From NCBI GenBank assembly GCA_001464475.1, contig LNDX01000001.1, positions 248,001 to 312,000 of the forward strand: DNA of 64,000 bases. Direction: 5' to 3'. Under the pieces are notes generated by a model. That model saw nothing but the letters and a program-made list of their open reading frames with translations, was not told the origin of the DNA and made no database searches. Numbering within the stretch: the stretch's first letter is position 1; every line of letters begins with the position of its first letter. This document shows positions 9,172 through 18,879 of this stretch, in pieces. A program made the position numbers and the translations under genes. This stretch comes from Flavobacteriaceae bacterium Ga0077528. GTDB lineage: Bacteria > Bacteroidota > Bacteroidia > Flavobacteriales > Flavobacteriaceae.

Positions 9172-10354
9172 CTGTTCTGTAATTTTGTAATGTTGCCAAA
9201 TCTTTGTCGCCTCTTCCTGATAAATTTACGACCACAACATCTGTAGTTTTCAATTTCATTTTATGCAAATAAGCCAAAGCATGTGCCGATTCAATTGCTG
9301 GAATAATTCCTTCTATTCGAGACAAATCATATGCAGCTTGCATCGCTTCTTCATCCGTTATTGAAACTACTTCTGCCTTTTTAGTATCATGCAAATAGGA
9401 GTGAATCGGACCAATTCCGGGATAATCCAATCCTGCAGAAATCGAATGTGGTTCTACAATTTGTCCATCATCAGTTTGAATTAAGTAGGTTTTACTTCCG
9501 TGAATGATTCCTTTTTTACCCAAGGAAATTGTTGCTGCAGTTTTTCCAGAATGAACTCCTAAACCTCCAGCTTCCACAGCAATTAATTGGGTTTTTCTGT
9601 TGTCAATAAAATGATAAAAAGCACCAATGGCATTGCTTCCGCCACCAAGACAAGCTACAACATAATCCGGATTTTCATCGCCTGTTTTTTCCTTCAATTG
9701 GATTTTGATTTCTTCGCTGATAACCGATTGAAATTGCGCCACCAAATCGGGATAAGGATGCGGACCAACCACCGAACCAATAATATAATGTGTTCCAACT
9801 GGATCGTTTATCCAAGCTCTGATGGCTTCGTTTGTGGCATCTTTTAACGTTTTACTTCCGCTAGTTGCAGGCTGAATTTTTGCACCTAAAAGACGCATAC
9901 GTTCTACATTCGGCTTTTGGCGTTCAATGTCAATTTCACCCATATAAATCGTGCAATCTAAACCTAATAAAGCACAAGCAGTAGCTGTTGCAACTCCATG
10001 TTGACCTGCGCCAGTTTCAGCAATAATTCGTTTCTTATTTAATCGTTTGGCTAACAAAACCTGACCAATTGCATTGTTGATTTTGTGTGCGCCGGTGTGA
10101 TTCAAATCTTCTCTTTTCAGATAAATTTGCGCTTGGAATTGTTCCGATAAATTCTTTGAAAAATACAATGGTGTTGGTCGCCCAACATAATCTTTCAATA
10201 ACAATTTGAATTCTTTTTGAAAGTCTTCTGTTGCTATGATTTGCAAGTAATTTTGTTGCAATTCCAATACATTTGGATACAACATTTCGGGTACAAAGGC
10301 ACCACCAAATTCGCCATAAAATCCGTTTTCATCAGGTTGTAAAGTCGTTTTCAT
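9161..10354 (-). CDS. trpB: Tryptophan synthase beta chain
   Basis: 397 residues, normal length. PLP enzyme that condenses indole with serine to give tryptophan. The PLP lysine lies in [13 protein letters not shown], the phosphate loop is GGGSNAIG, and the ammonium-binding C-terminal region is intact. It overlaps trpF by 4 bp and trpA by 11 bp, consistent with a stoichiometric alpha2-beta2 complex. No unusual features. Confidence 0.97.
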   Translation of the reverse strand: MKTTLQPDENGFYGEFGGAFVPEMLYPNVLELQQNYLQIIATEDFQKEFKLLLKDYVGRPTPLYFSKNLSEQFQAQIYLKREDLNHTGAHKINNAIGQVLLAKRLNKKRIIAETGAGQHGVATATACALLGLDCTIYMGEIDIERQKPNVERMRLLGAKIQPATSGSKTLKDATNEAIRAWINDPVGTHYIIGSVVGPHPYPDLVAQFQSVISEEIKIQLKEKTGDENPDYVVACLGGGSNAIGAFYHFIDNRKTQLIAVEAGGLGVHSGKTAATISLGKKGIIHGSKTYLIQTDDGQIVEPHSISAGLDYPGIGPIHSYLHDTKKAEVVSITDEEAMQAAYDLSRIEGIIPAIESAHALAYLHKMKLKTTDVVVVNLSGRGDKDLATLQNYRTDEK

Positions 10355-10977
10355 CGTCTTCTTATTTTTTCTATTAATTCGCTAACTTCTTCAGTAATTT
10401 TTTTAGTATTTGAATCTTCTAATCTGCTATTGAAATCCAATCCAGCTAACATCGGATACTTATTAAATTTAAGCTTACCGATAGTATGAATGCTTAATCC
10501 GCCACTTAAAATAAATGGTTTGGATAAAGTATAATTTTCTAATAATTCCCAATCAAATGTTTTTCCGCTTCCACCATATTTAGGCGTTTTAGTGTCAAAT
10601 AAAAAGTAATCGCAAACATCTTCATAAGCCACAACTTCATTAAAATTGAAATAAGGATCTACCGAAAATACTTTGATCACATTGATATTATTTTCTTTCA
10701 AAATTTCACATTCGGCAACCGATTCATTTCCGTGTAATTGAATAAAATCAAACGAAAATTGCTTTTGAATTTCAATAATTCGATTAACATCTTCATTTAC
10801 AAAAACAGCAACCTTTTTTATATTTTCAGGTAATTTTTCTAACGATTTACATGAAAAATCTTCACCAACATAACGCTTCGATTTTGGATAAAAAATAAAT
10901 CCCATATAATCGGGTTGCAAGGCGCCAACTTCAAGTATATTTTTCGGAAATTTCATTCCGCAAATCTTTATTTTCAT
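10351..10977 (-). CDS. trpF: Phosphoribosylanthranilate isomerase
   Basis: 208 residues. Amadori isomerisation of N-(5-phosphoribosyl)anthranilate to CdRP. The N-terminal KICGMKF contains the catalytic Cys. The catalytic Asp occurs in the [17 protein letters not shown] region, and the phosphate site is the glycine-rich ILSGGLS. The gene is separate from trpC here, unlike the enterobacterial fusion. ATGA-type 4-bp overlaps with trpC and trpB. Confidence 0.95.
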   Translation of the reverse strand: MKIKICGMKFPKNILEVGALQPDYMGFIFYPKSKRYVGEDFSCKSLEKLPENIKKVAVFVNEDVNRIIEIQKQFSFDFIQLHGNESVAECEILKENNINVIKVFSVDPYFNFNEVVAYEDVCDYFLFDTKTPKYGGSGKTFDWELLENYTLSKPFILSGGLSIHTIGKLKFNKYPMLAGLDFNSRLEDSNTKKITEEVSELIEKIRRR

Positions 10978-11759
10978 AACAACTGCTGTATTAAATTTTT
11001 ACATTTTTCTGATGGATTTTCCTCTTTCATAAAATATTCTCCTATCAAAAATCCATTAAATCCATTGGCTTGCAAAAGTTGAATGGTTTCTAAAGAATTG
11101 ATACCACTTTCAGCAATTTTGACACTTGATTTAGGTAACAATTGTGCTAATTTTATACTGTTTTCAACCGAAACTTCAAAAGAATTTAGATTGCGATTAT
11201 TGATTCCGATTAAATCAAAATTCAAATCCATGTTTTCCAAAATTTCTTCTTCATTTTGAGTTTCTAGAAACACTTCCATTCCTAATTCGTGTGCCAAATT
11301 GGTATAAGATTGCATTTGTTTTTTGGTCAAAATTTTAGCAATCAACAAAATCACATCCGCGCCCATCGCTTTCGATTGAATAATTTGATATTCATCTACC
11401 ATAAAATCCTTTCGCAACATTGGAATGGTGTTACTTTTTCGAGCCAATTCAAAGTCGTTAGTTCTTGCTCCAAAAAAATCTACATCAGTCAAAACCGATA
11501 ATCCAGAAACGGTTGCGTTAGCATAACCTTGCGTAACTTCAACCACATTGGCATCCAAATTTATATTTCCTTTAGCCGGAGATTTTCGTTTGAATTCGGC
11601 AATAATTCCGCCAGTAACCGAACTTTCAATGGCTTTTCTCAAAGAATGTGTCGCCGAATTAAATAACGGTTGTTCTTCTAAAAATGAAATAGAAAATTGC
11701 GATTTTAAATTGGCAACTTCTTTTAATTTTTGTGCTTTTATTGTATCTAAAATATTCAT
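10974..11759 (-). CDS. trpC: Indole-3-glycerol phosphate synthase
   Basis: 261 residues. Closes the indole ring from CdRP. Hallmarks are IIAEFKRKSPAKG with the catalytic Lys, LRKDFMVDEYQI, and the C-terminal IAESGI and GFLIGE phosphate loops. A single-domain enzyme without a TrpF fusion. It overlaps trpD and trpF by 4 bp each. Confidence 0.96.
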   Translation of the reverse strand: MNILDTIKAQKLKEVANLKSQFSISFLEEQPLFNSATHSLRKAIESSVTGGIIAEFKRKSPAKGNINLDANVVEVTQGYANATVSGLSVLTDVDFFGARTNDFELARKSNTIPMLRKDFMVDEYQIIQSKAMGADVILLIAKILTKKQMQSYTNLAHELGMEVFLETQNEEEILENMDLNFDLIGINNRNLNSFEVSVENSIKLAQLLPKSSVKIAESGINSLETIQLLQANGFNGFLIGEYFMKEENPSEKCKNLIQQLL

Positions 11760-12748
11760 TGAATTTCTTTTAATCGGTTAAACGAATTCTTAGCTTTCAA
11801 TCCGAAAAGTGATTCCTTAGCTTGATCCAATGCTTCTTCAAAATCAAGATTTGGATGATACGTTTGAATCGCCAAAGCAGCATTTACTAAAACTACATTG
11901 TTTTGCGATTCAGTTCCTTTTCCATCAATAATTGTAGTAAAAATTGCTGCTGCTTCTTCTAGAGTTTCGCCGCCATACAATTCAGAAAAAGCAACGTTTT
12001 TCAGACCAAAATCTTTGGCTTCTATAAAACGTTCGCCTGTATTAGTAATCAACTTGGTTTTATCGGTCAGCGTTACTTCGTCAAAACCATCCAAACCATA
12101 AATTACGGTGTATTGACTGTTTTCTTCTTGTAATAAATACTGGTACATTCGCGCTAATTCTAAACTAAAAACGCCTGTCATTTGTACTTTTGGAAACGCC
12201 GGATTCACTAATGGTCCAAGCATATTGAAGAAAGTTTTGATGCCTAATTCCTTACGAATCGGACCAACAGCTTTCATTGCTGGATGAAACAATGGTGCGT
12301 GTAAAAAGCAGATGTTGGTCTCTTCAATTTGTTGTTTCAAAACTTTTTCATCGGTTTGAAAAACTACTCCTAAAGTTTCCAAAACATTGGACGAACCTGA
12401 AATTGAAGAAACCCCATAATTTCCATGTTTCGCCACTGGAATTCCTGCACCAGCAACTACAAAAGAAGTTAGTGTTGAAATGTTAAACGTGTTTTTTCCA
12501 TCGCCACCAGTACCACAAACGTCCATCGGATTGTAAGCTGATAAATCGATTTTATGACACAAGTTCAACAACGCTTCTCTGAATCCTAAAAGTTCGTCCA
12601 GCGTAATATTTCGCATGATAAAAACCGTCAAGAACGAAGCAATCTGACTTGGGTTGTATTTGCCTAAAGCGATGTCGGTTAGTACTTGTTTGGCTTCGTC
12701 TTTCGTTAGGGTTTTATGTTTGAATAAAGGTTCTAATATTGTTTTCAT
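11756..12748 (-). CDS. trpD: Anthranilate phosphoribosyltransferase
   Basis: 330 residues. Transfers phosphoribose from PRPP to anthranilate. The PRPP loop GTGGDGKNTFNIST and the following KHGNYGVSSISGSS are intact. No glutaminase fusion; TrpG is separate. The 106-bp gap upstream (12749-12854) is the only large gap in the trp operon and is occupied by a palindromic repeat. Confidence 0.96.
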   Translation of the reverse strand: MKTILEPLFKHKTLTKDEAKQVLTDIALGKYNPSQIASFLTVFIMRNITLDELLGFREALLNLCHKIDLSAYNPMDVCGTGGDGKNTFNISTLTSFVVAGAGIPVAKHGNYGVSSISGSSNVLETLGVVFQTDEKVLKQQIEETNICFLHAPLFHPAMKAVGPIRKELGIKTFFNMLGPLVNPAFPKVQMTGVFSLELARMYQYLLQEENSQYTVIYGLDGFDEVTLTDKTKLITNTGERFIEAKDFGLKNVAFSELYGGETLEEAAAIFTTIIDGKGTESQNNVVLVNAALAIQTYHPNLDFEEALDQAKESLFGLKAKNSFNRLKEIQ

Positions 12749-12779
12749 TATTTAACTATTGCGTTTTTATTATTTATTT

Positions 12780-12841
12780 AACCATTAAGGAATTAAGGTA
12801 ATTAAGAGAAAAACTTAATGAAACTTAATATCTTAATGGTT
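12780..12841. repeat. Intra-operon palindromic repeat, copy 1 (trpG-trpD gap)
   Basis: AACCATTAAG (12780-12789) pairs with CTTAATGGTT (12832-12841). AATTAAG and CTTAATG submotifs lie between, so the whole unit folds as one AT-rich hairpin. A near-identical unit occurs at 17134-17196 in the his operon. It contains no ORF. Confidence 0.8.
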
Positions 12842-12854
12842 TATATCTTTTTAC

Positions 12855-13430
12855 TTAAATCAAATTAAGATGGTTTATCCAATTAGTAAGTATTGTTTTT
12901 CCGTTTTCTGTGAGAATTGATTCAGGATGAAATTGCAATCCGCGAACATCGTATTTCTTATGTTTTATTGCCATGATATTTCCCAATTCGTCTTTGGCAA
13001 GTACTTCCAAATCATCTGAAATTGTTTCAGAAACAACCCAAGAATGATAATGTCCAATCTTAAACTGTTTAGGAAGATTTTCAAATAAGTAATCCTCTTT
13101 TACAATTTCAATTTCTGAAGCAACTCCGTGAAGTGGTTCTTTTAAATTTATTAAATCGGTACCAAAATGTTCGGCAATGGCTTGATGACCTAAACAAATT
13201 CCGAGTATGCTTTTTGTGGAAGCAAATTCAGATAATAATTGTGGCATCATTCCAGCATTTTTTGGAATTCCTGGTCCAGGCGAAAGCACAATTTTATCAT
13301 ACTGATTGATATACGAAAAATCGAGTTGATCGTTTTTTACGACATCAATATCATCAACACCAATTTCATAAAGTAAATGCACAATATTGTACACAAACGA
13401 ATCGTAATTATCTACTACTAATATCTTCAT
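12855..13430 (-). CDS. trpG: Anthranilate synthase component II (glutamine amidotransferase)
   Basis: 191 residues, class I glutaminase. The nucleophile Cys is in LGICLGHQAIAEHFG and the His/Glu pair in LQFHPESIL. It supplies ammonia to TrpE in the cytoplasm. In many bacteria the same subunit also serves PabB; I see no pab gene here. It lies 3 bp after trpE and before a 106-bp gap with a hairpin repeat. Confidence 0.95.
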   Translation of the reverse strand: MKILVVDNYDSFVYNIVHLLYEIGVDDIDVVKNDQLDFSYINQYDKIVLSPGPGIPKNAGMMPQLLSEFASTKSILGICLGHQAIAEHFGTDLINLKEPLHGVASEIEIVKEDYLFENLPKQFKIGHYHSWVVSETISDDLEVLAKDELGNIMAIKHKKYDVRGLQFHPESILTENGKTILTNWINHLNLI

Positions 13431-13433
13431 AAC

Positions 13434-14825
13434 TTATATATTTTGAGCTAGTTGAATCGCTTTTCGAAGTGCCGAAAGTTTAGTTTCTACTTCATTCAAT
13501 TCGCTGTTAACCTCTGATTTTGTTACGATTCCGCAACCTGCTTGATAGGTCAATTGATTGTTTCTACTAACGAACGAACGAATAAAAATCGCATGATTAA
13601 ATCCGCCATTGAGTCCGATTATTCCAACAGTTCCGCCGTAAAATCCGCGTGATTGTGGTTCGTATTGATCTATTAATTGCATCGCTTTGTGTTTTGGTGC
13701 GCCAGATAAAGTTCCAGCAGGATAGGTGTCGCCTAAAATTTGTATCGGATTGTATTCAGGTTGTAATTCGGCACTAACTTTAGAAACCATGTGAATCACG
13801 TGCGAGTAATATTCGATCTTTTTAAAACTTTCCACCACTACTTTTTTACTGGATTTACTCAAATCATTTCGAGCCAAATCAACTAACATAATGTGTTCGG
13901 CATTTTCCTTTGGATCGGCCAAAAGTGCTTCGGCTAAAAGTACATCTTGCGCATCGTCGCCAGTTCGTTTGAACGTTCCAGCAATCGGATTGATAATGGC
14001 CTTTTGGTCGTTTATTGTCAGTTGTGCTTCGGGTGAAGAACCAAACAATTTAAAATTTCCGTAATCAAAATAAAATAAATACGGTGATGGATTGATGGAA
14101 CGCAACGCTCTGTAAACATTGAATTCGTCACCTTTAAATTGTTGTTTGTATTTTCTAGAAAGTACAATTTGAAACACATCGCCAACAAAACAATGTTCTT
14201 GACCTTTTTTAATTGCTTCTAAAAAATCATCGTTGGTGAAATTAGATTCTTCCTCATTTTGAAGTGAAAATTTAAACTGTGTAACCGAACGATTGTTGAT
14301 GATTTCATGAATTCTATCCAAATTAGAAACTTCATTTTCTTGCAAATGTTCTAACAAAAAAAGTTCGTTATTAAAGTGATTGAAGACGATCGTATAACGG
14401 AATAAATGGTATTGAATCAACGGCAAATCGAAATCGTTGTTGGTAAAAGTAATGTCTTCAAACAACGGAATTGCATCATAACTTGTGTAACCAAACAATC
14501 CCAACGTTTCAAATCCAAGGTTCAAATCTGATACTGAAAATGATTTTGAAAACTGATTTAACTCGGATGCAATTTCAATTTCTGAAGTTGGTTTTACAAC
14601 AGTTTTTTTATCAGGAAAAGTGATTGTAGTTTCATTTGCATCAGCAATAAAGGATGCAATTGGATCCAAACAAATATAAGAATAGCTGTTTTCTTTGCTT
14701 TTATAATCGGAGCTTTCCAAGAGAAAACTATTGGAAAACTGATCCCGTATTTTTAAATACAAACCAACTGGCGTATGCGTGTCGCTCAGGGTTTTGATTA
14801 CTTTGGTTTGAAAATTATATAACAT
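13434..14825 (-). CDS. trpE: Anthranilate synthase component I
   Basis: 463 residues. Converts chorismate plus ammonia to anthranilate. The chorismate-binding core is clear: FQIVLSRKY, LFGSSPEAQL, PIAGTFKRT, DLARNDL and TYPAGTLSGAPKHKAM. The N-terminal part has an 'LLESSDYKSKENSYSYICLDP' region, close to the L(L/I)ES feedback element that binds Trp, so allosteric inhibition is probable. First structural gene after the leader-peptide attenuator. PabB is the alternative, but the trp operon context excludes it in practice. Confidence 0.95.
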   Translation of the reverse strand: MLYNFQTKVIKTLSDTHTPVGLYLKIRDQFSNSFLLESSDYKSKENSYSYICLDPIASFIADANETTITFPDKKTVVKPTSEIEIASELNQFSKSFSVSDLNLGFETLGLFGYTSYDAIPLFEDITFTNNDFDLPLIQYHLFRYTIVFNHFNNELFLLEHLQENEVSNLDRIHEIINNRSVTQFKFSLQNEEESNFTNDDFLEAIKKGQEHCFVGDVFQIVLSRKYKQQFKGDEFNVYRALRSINPSPYLFYFDYGNFKLFGSSPEAQLTINDQKAIINPIAGTFKRTGDDAQDVLLAEALLADPKENAEHIMLVDLARNDLSKSSKKVVVESFKKIEYYSHVIHMVSKVSAELQPEYNPIQILGDTYPAGTLSGAPKHKAMQLIDQYEPQSRGFYGGTVGIIGLNGGFNHAIFIRSFVSRNNQLTYQAGCGIVTKSEVNSELNEVETKLSALRKAIQLAQNI

Positions 14826-14856
14826 GATAATTGATTTTTTGAGAAAAATTAGACAT

Positions 14857-14885
14857 AAAAAAAACCCACTTGGAAAAGTGGGTTT
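14857..14885 (-). terminator. trp attenuator terminator
   Basis: Perfect 10-bp stem (14862-14871 with 14876-14885), 4-nt loop. On the minus strand an eight-T run follows immediately. It lies between the leader peptide stop and the trpE start, the classical attenuator position. Confidence 0.9.
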
Positions 14886-14915
14886 AACAATATTGTAGAA
14901 AAGTACAAATAGCAG

Positions 14916-14984
14916 TTACCAACCAATTCCAAAAACGGAGTTAGTCATGTGCCACCAATTTGTATTTTGTATCTTGTTCATCAT
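14916..14984 (-). CDS. trpL: trp leader peptide
   Basis: 22 codons plus TAA. Trp codons fall at positions 10, 11 and 22 (the last sense codon). Three Trp in 22 residues is far above background, and the peptide precedes an intrinsic terminator upstream of trpE. Ribosome stalling at the tandem TGG TGG codons when Trp-tRNA is scarce would prevent the terminator from forming. A UUGGAA segment within codons 17-20 can pair with UUCCAA in the terminator loop, a candidate antiterminator contact. Two ATGs in tandem at the start leave the exact start open. Too short for standard gene finders. Confidence 0.85.
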   Translation of the reverse strand: MMNKIQNTNWWHMTNSVFGIGW

Positions 14985-14992
14985 AATTAGTG

Positions 14993-15019
14993 CAAACTTA
15001 TTGAATTATTTTGTTGCAA
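14993..15019 (-). promoter_or_regulatory. trp operon promoter
   Basis: Minus-strand TAAGTTTG (15000-14993) is a full TAnnTTTG match. A TTG (15019-15017) lies 16 bp upstream, slightly short of the usual spacing. The -7 box ends 8 nt before the first leader ATG, so the leader-peptide mRNA would have almost no 5' UTR. Confidence 0.6.
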
Positions 15020-15058
15020 TTGCATTATTTTTTAAATTTTAACATTTGTTTGAGCTCA

Positions 15059-15649
15059 TTATTTTTTCATACGACGCATCAATTCTTGTTCTATATCATT
15101 TAATTTCAAATTTTTAGCTTGCAGCAAAATCAAATAATGAAACAACAAATCGGCAGCTTCACCAATAAACAAATCTTGATTATCGTCTTTGGCTTCAATT
15201 ACCAATTCCACAGCTTCTTCACCAACTTTTTGGGCCATTTTGTTGATGCCTTTTTGATAAAGTGAGGCAACATACGATTCTGAACTTGGGTTTGCAATGC
15301 GATTTTCGATTACGTTTTCCAATTCGTTTAGAAAAGAAATGTTAGGTTCAGTTGCAAAACATGAAGTAGTTCCGTTGTGGCATGTTGGTCCGTTTGGGAT
15401 AACTTGAATTAGCAATGCATCTTGATCACAATCTTCTTTTATGGAAACTACTTTTAGAAAATTTCCAGACGTTTCACCTTTGGTCCAAAGCCTATTTTTG
15501 CTTCTACTAAAGAACGTTACCACATTTTCATTTTGTGTTTTTTGCAAAGCTTCTTCGTTCATGTAACCCAACATTAAAACTTGTTGCGTTTCATTATTTT
15601 GGATAATTACTGGAATTAATCCGTTGTTTTTTGAGAAATCTACATTCAT
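15059..15649 (-). CDS. hisIE: Bifunctional phosphoribosyl-AMP cyclohydrolase / phosphoribosyl-ATP pyrophosphatase
   Basis: 196 residues with two fused domains. PRA-CH is at about 1-105, with WTKGETSGN and the zinc/magnesium site in DCDQDALL and [16 protein letters not shown] is at about 110-196, with the helical [13 protein letters not shown] motif. It catalyses histidine steps 2 and 3. Last gene of the his operon, overlapping hisF by 4 bp. No terminator is visible between its stop and the trp promoter 40 bp downstream. Confidence 0.95.
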   Translation of the reverse strand: MNVDFSKNNGLIPVIIQNNETQQVLMLGYMNEEALQKTQNENVVTFFSRSKNRLWTKGETSGNFLKVVSIKEDCDQDALLIQVIPNGPTCHNGTTSCFATEPNISFLNELENVIENRIANPSSESYVASLYQKGINKMAQKVGEEAVELVIEAKDDNQDLFIGEAADLLFHYLILLQAKNLKLNDIEQELMRRMKK

Positions 15650-16398
15650 CTGATGGGAATATTTTGAGTTTTTAAAACGTTTTTTAATTCGGAAATCGGC
15701 ACTTCATTAAAGTGAAAAATACTTGCTGCCAATCCTGCGCTGACTTCAGTTTTGGTAAATAAATCTATGAAATGCTGCGAATTTCCTGCGCCACCAGAAG
15801 CAATAACTGGAATTGAAACCACTTTACTAATTTCATTTGTAATTTCTAATGCAAATCCATCTTTGGAACCATCATTATTCATTGAAGTTATTAGTAATTC
15901 TCCAGCGCCTAATTCTTCCACTTTTTTCGCCCAATCAATAGCTAAAATTCCAGTTGATTCTGTTCCGCCTTTTATGAAAACAAACCAATCGTTTTCTTCT
16001 TTTTTGATGTCGATGGCAACCACCAAACTCTGACTTCCAAAAGCATCTGAAATTTGTGTAATCAACTCTGGATTTAAAACCGCAGCCGAATTGATACTGA
16101 CTTTATCCGCGCCAGATTGCAATAACAATCGCGCATCTTCAACCGATTGAATGCCGCCACCAACTGTGAATGGAATGTTGATTTCCTTTGACAATTGCGT
16201 TACCATTTCGGCTAATGTTTTACGTTTTTCCAAGGTTGCGCTGATGTCTAAAAATACCAATTCGTCCGCTCCATTTTTAGAATAGAATGAAGCCAATTCC
16301 ACTGGATTTCCAGCATCTTTTAGTTCTAGAAACTGAACGCCTTTTACAACGCGTCCGTCTTTAATATCCAAACACGGAATGATTCTTTTCTTTAACAT
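15646..16398 (-). CDS. hisF: Imidazole glycerol phosphate synthase cyclase subunit
   Basis: 250 residues, (beta-alpha)8 barrel. It uses ammonia channelled from HisH to close the imidazole ring, giving IGP and AICAR. Both half-barrel phosphate signatures are present ([19 protein letters not shown] with catalytic Asp, and the [12 protein letters not shown] strand). [10 protein letters not shown] and ASGGAG form the phosphate loops. It overlaps hisA by 7 bp and hisIE by 4 bp. Confidence 0.96.
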   Translation of the reverse strand: MLKKRIIPCLDIKDGRVVKGVQFLELKDAGNPVELASFYSKNGADELVFLDISATLEKRKTLAEMVTQLSKEINIPFTVGGGIQSVEDARLLLQSGADKVSINSAAVLNPELITQISDAFGSQSLVVAIDIKKEENDWFVFIKGGTESTGILAIDWAKKVEELGAGELLITSMNNDGSKDGFALEITNEISKVVSIPVIASGGAGNSQHFIDLFTKTEVSAGLAASIFHFNEVPISELKNVLKTQNIPIR

Positions 16399-17105
16399 AA
16401 TTCGCGTAAGTTTTCGATGTTTATTGTGCCTTCATATAATGCTTTTCCGATGATTGCGCCTTCGCATCCGATGGTTTTTAAAAGTTCTAAATCGGAAATC
16501 GTTGTAACACCACCGCTTGCAATTAAGTTGACTTTTGTCTTTTCTAAAATATTAGAATACAATTCATTAGAAGTTCCTTGAAGCATTCCATCTTTGGAAA
16601 TATCAGTACAAATAACTGTTGAAATTCCTTTTGAAACATAATCAGAAATGTAATCTACAACATCCAATTCAGAAGTTTCTAACCAACCATGAGTGGCAAT
16701 TTTTCTATTCAAACAATCTGCGCCTAAAATGATTTTTTCGCTTCCAAATTCTGTTAACCATTCTAGAAATTCGCTTGGATTTTTGGCAGCAATACTTCCG
16801 CCTGTAATTTGATTTGCTCCGTTTTCAAAAGCGATTTCGAGGTCTTTCCGCTTTTTCAATCCGCCACCAAAATCGATTTTTAAATTCGTTTTAGTTGCAA
16901 TTTGATACAATACTTTGTGGTTTACAATTTGGTTCGATTTTGCTCCATCCAAATCCACTAAATGCAAATATTGGATTCCTTTATCTTCGAAATATTTGGC
17001 GACTTCCAACGGGTTTTCGTTATAAATTTTTTGCGTGGCATAATCGCCTTTGGTCAATCGGACGCATTTTCCGTTGATGATGTCTATGGCTGGAATGATT
17101 CTCAT
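16392..17105 (-). CDS. hisA: Phosphoribosylformimino-5-aminoimidazole carboxamide ribotide isomerase
   Basis: 237 residues. Amadori isomerase, homologous to His[21 protein letters not shown] holds the first catalytic Asp; the second lies in [12 protein letters not shown]. Phosphate loops are [11 protein letters not shown] and IASGGVTT. Upstream is a 107-bp gap holding the second copy of the palindromic intra-operon repeat. Confidence 0.96.
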   Translation of the reverse strand: MRIIPAIDIINGKCVRLTKGDYATQKIYNENPLEVAKYFEDKGIQYLHLVDLDGAKSNQIVNHKVLYQIATKTNLKIDFGGGLKKRKDLEIAFENGANQITGGSIAAKNPSEFLEWLTEFGSEKIILGADCLNRKIATHGWLETSELDVVDYISDYVSKGISTVICTDISKDGMLQGTSNELYSNILEKTKVNLIASGGVTTISDLELLKTIGCEGAIIGKALYEGTINIENLRELC

Positions 17106-17133
17106 AATTTGTTTACCATTTAATTTTTTTTTA

Positions 17134-17196
17134 AACCATTAAGTGAATTAAGAAAATTAAGTATAAATCTTAATGCAACTTAATATCTTAATGGTT
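17134..17196. repeat. Intra-operon palindromic repeat, copy 2 (hisH-hisA gap)
   Basis: AACCATTAAG (17134-17143) pairs with CTTAATGGTT (17187-17196). The 20-nt right arm AACTTAATATCTTAATGGTT is identical to the copy at 12780-12841, and the internal AATTAAG units match as well. It fills the only large gap in the his operon. Confidence 0.8.
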
Positions 17197-17212
17197 AACA
17201 TTTTTTGCGTAT

Positions 17213-17791
17213 TTATAATTTCAAAAAGTTTAGTAATAATCGTTCGCCTTCGCTGGATGATTTTTCAGGATGAAATTGTGTGGCATAGAAATTATGCTTT
17301 TGCATCGAAGCGCTAAACGGAACGATATAATCGCAAACCGTTGTGGTTTCTTGACAGATTTCGGCATAAAAACTGTGTACAAAATAGAAATTTTCATCAG
17401 ATGCAATTCCCTCAAACAATTCAGAGTTTAACTTTGAAATATTATTCCAGCCGATGTGTGGTACTTTCAATTTGGGTTCAAATTTCTTAACGGTTGTATC
17501 AAAAACTCCTAAACATTCGGTGTTTCCTTCTTCCGAAAATTTACATAATAATTGTTGACCGAGGCAAATTCCTAAAACTGGTTGCGTTAGATTTTTGATT
17601 ACTTCATCCAAACCTTTTTCCTTCAAATACTTCATCGCCGAACTTGCTTCGCCAACGCCAGGGAAAATTACTTTTTCGGCTAATTTTAGAATAGTTTCGT
17701 CATCAGTAACGATGGAGGAATAACCCAATCTTTCTATCGCATTTTTAACCGAAAGAATATTGCCTGCGTTGTATTTTACTATTGCTATCAT
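17213..17791 (-). CDS. hisH: Imidazole glycerol phosphate synthase glutaminase subunit
   Basis: 192 residues, class I glutamine amidotransferase partner of HisF. Nucleophile Cys in [11 protein letters not shown], His/Glu in TQFHPEKSS, oxyanion region PGVGEASS. Start overlaps the hisB stop by 4 bp (17788-17791). Separated from its partner hisF by hisA and a repeat-filled gap. Confidence 0.95.
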   Translation of the reverse strand: MIAIVKYNAGNILSVKNAIERLGYSSIVTDDETILKLAEKVIFPGVGEASSAMKYLKEKGLDEVIKNLTQPVLGICLGQQLLCKFSEEGNTECLGVFDTTVKKFEPKLKVPHIGWNNISKLNSELFEGIASDENFYFVHSFYAEICQETTTVCDYIVPFSASMQKHNFYATQFHPEKSSSEGERLLLNFLKL

Positions 17792-18879
17792 AAAATTCCT
17801 TTAGTGCTTGGTATGCCGTTTGTTCCGTCTTTTTGTACTGCCATTTTTATTGCTTTTGCAAATGCTTTGAAAATCGATTCTATTTTGTGGTGTTCGTTTT
17901 CGCCTTCACTTTTGATATTCAAATTGCATTTGGCGCCATCGCAAAACGATTTAAAAAAGTGTAAGAACATTTCGGTTGGCATTTCTCCGATTTTTTCTCT
18001 GCTAAATTTTGCATTCCAAACCAACCACGAACGACCGCCAAAATCCAATGCCACTTGAGACAAACAATCATCCATCGGAAGTAAAAATCCATAACGTGTA
18101 ATGCCTTTTTTCGAACCTAAAGCTTGCGCAAAAACATCACCCAAAGCAATTCCGACATCTTCAATCGTATGGTGTTCATCAACATACAAATCGCCTTTTA
18201 CGCTAATGTTCAAATCGATATTTCCATGTTTGGCAATTTGGTCGAGCATGTGGTCAAAAAATCCTAAACCAGTATTGATGTTGCTTTTTCCGTTGCCATC
18301 CAAATTGATTTCGACCGCAATTTCGGTTTCTTTTGTTGTTCGAATTAATTTTCCAACTCGAGGTTGTTCCTTTAAAAATTGATAAATAGTTTCCCAAGAA
18401 GTCGTTGATAAAACCGCTTTTTCATGGGCTGTAGCCGAAATAAATATCGCCTGACTTCCTAAATTTTCTGCTAATTGAATATCAGTAACTCTATCTCCAA
18501 TTACGAAGGAATTTTTTAAATCGTAATTGCCTTTCACATATTGTTGCAATAACGCAGTTCCGGGTTTTCTTGTTGGCAAATTTTGCTCTGGAAATGACAC
18601 ATCAATAATAACATCAGAAAATTGAATTCCTTCGTTTTCGAAAGCTTTCATCATTTTGTTTTGTGCTGGCCAAAACGTGTTTTCTGGAAACGAAGCAGTT
18701 CCCATTCCGTCTTGATTGGTCACTATAACCAACTCATAATCGAGTTCTTTTGCAATGCGTGATAAGTACTGAAAAACCTGTGGATAAAACTCCAATTTTT
18801 CCAAACTATCGACTTGAAAATCAATTGGTGGTTCTATGATTAACGTGCCGTCACGGTCTATAAATAATACTTTTTTCAT
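17788..18879 (-). CDS. hisB: Bifunctional histidinol-phosphatase / imidazoleglycerol-phosphate dehydratase
   Basis: 363 residues. N-terminal HAD phosphatase (about 1-165): nucleophile motif FIDRDGTL at residues 6-13, with FVIGDRVTD later. C-terminal IGPD (about 170-363): manganese-binding [13 protein letters not shown] and [19 protein letters not shown]. The fused form is typical of Enterobacteria and Bacteroidota. Overlaps hisC and hisH by 4 bp each. Confidence 0.96.
   Translation of the reverse strand: MKKVLFIDRDGTLIIEPPIDFQVDSLEKLEFYPQVFQYLSRIAKELDYELVIVTNQDGMGTASFPENTFWPAQNKMMKAFENEGIQFSDVIIDVSFPEQNLPTRKPGTALLQQYVKGNYDLKNSFVIGDRVTDIQLAENLGSQAIFISATAHEKAVLSTTSWETIYQFLKEQPRVGKLIRTTKETEIAVEINLDGNGKSNINTGLGFFDHMLDQIAKHGNIDLNISVKGDLYVDEHHTIEDVGIALGDVFAQALGSKKGITRYGFLLPMDDCLSQVALDFGGRSWLVWNAKFSREKIGEMPTEMFLHFFKSFCDGAKCNLNIKSEGENEHHKIESIFKAFAKAIKMAVQKDGTNGIPSTKGIL

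Noticed and set aside
13434-14825. PabB (aminodeoxychorismate synthase) instead of TrpE
   Set aside because: The gene heads a complete trp operon behind a Trp leader peptide, next to trpG.
17804-18382. Plus-strand ORFs inside hisB
   Set aside because: Antisense frames with biased composition that follow the conserved hisB codons. Not genes.
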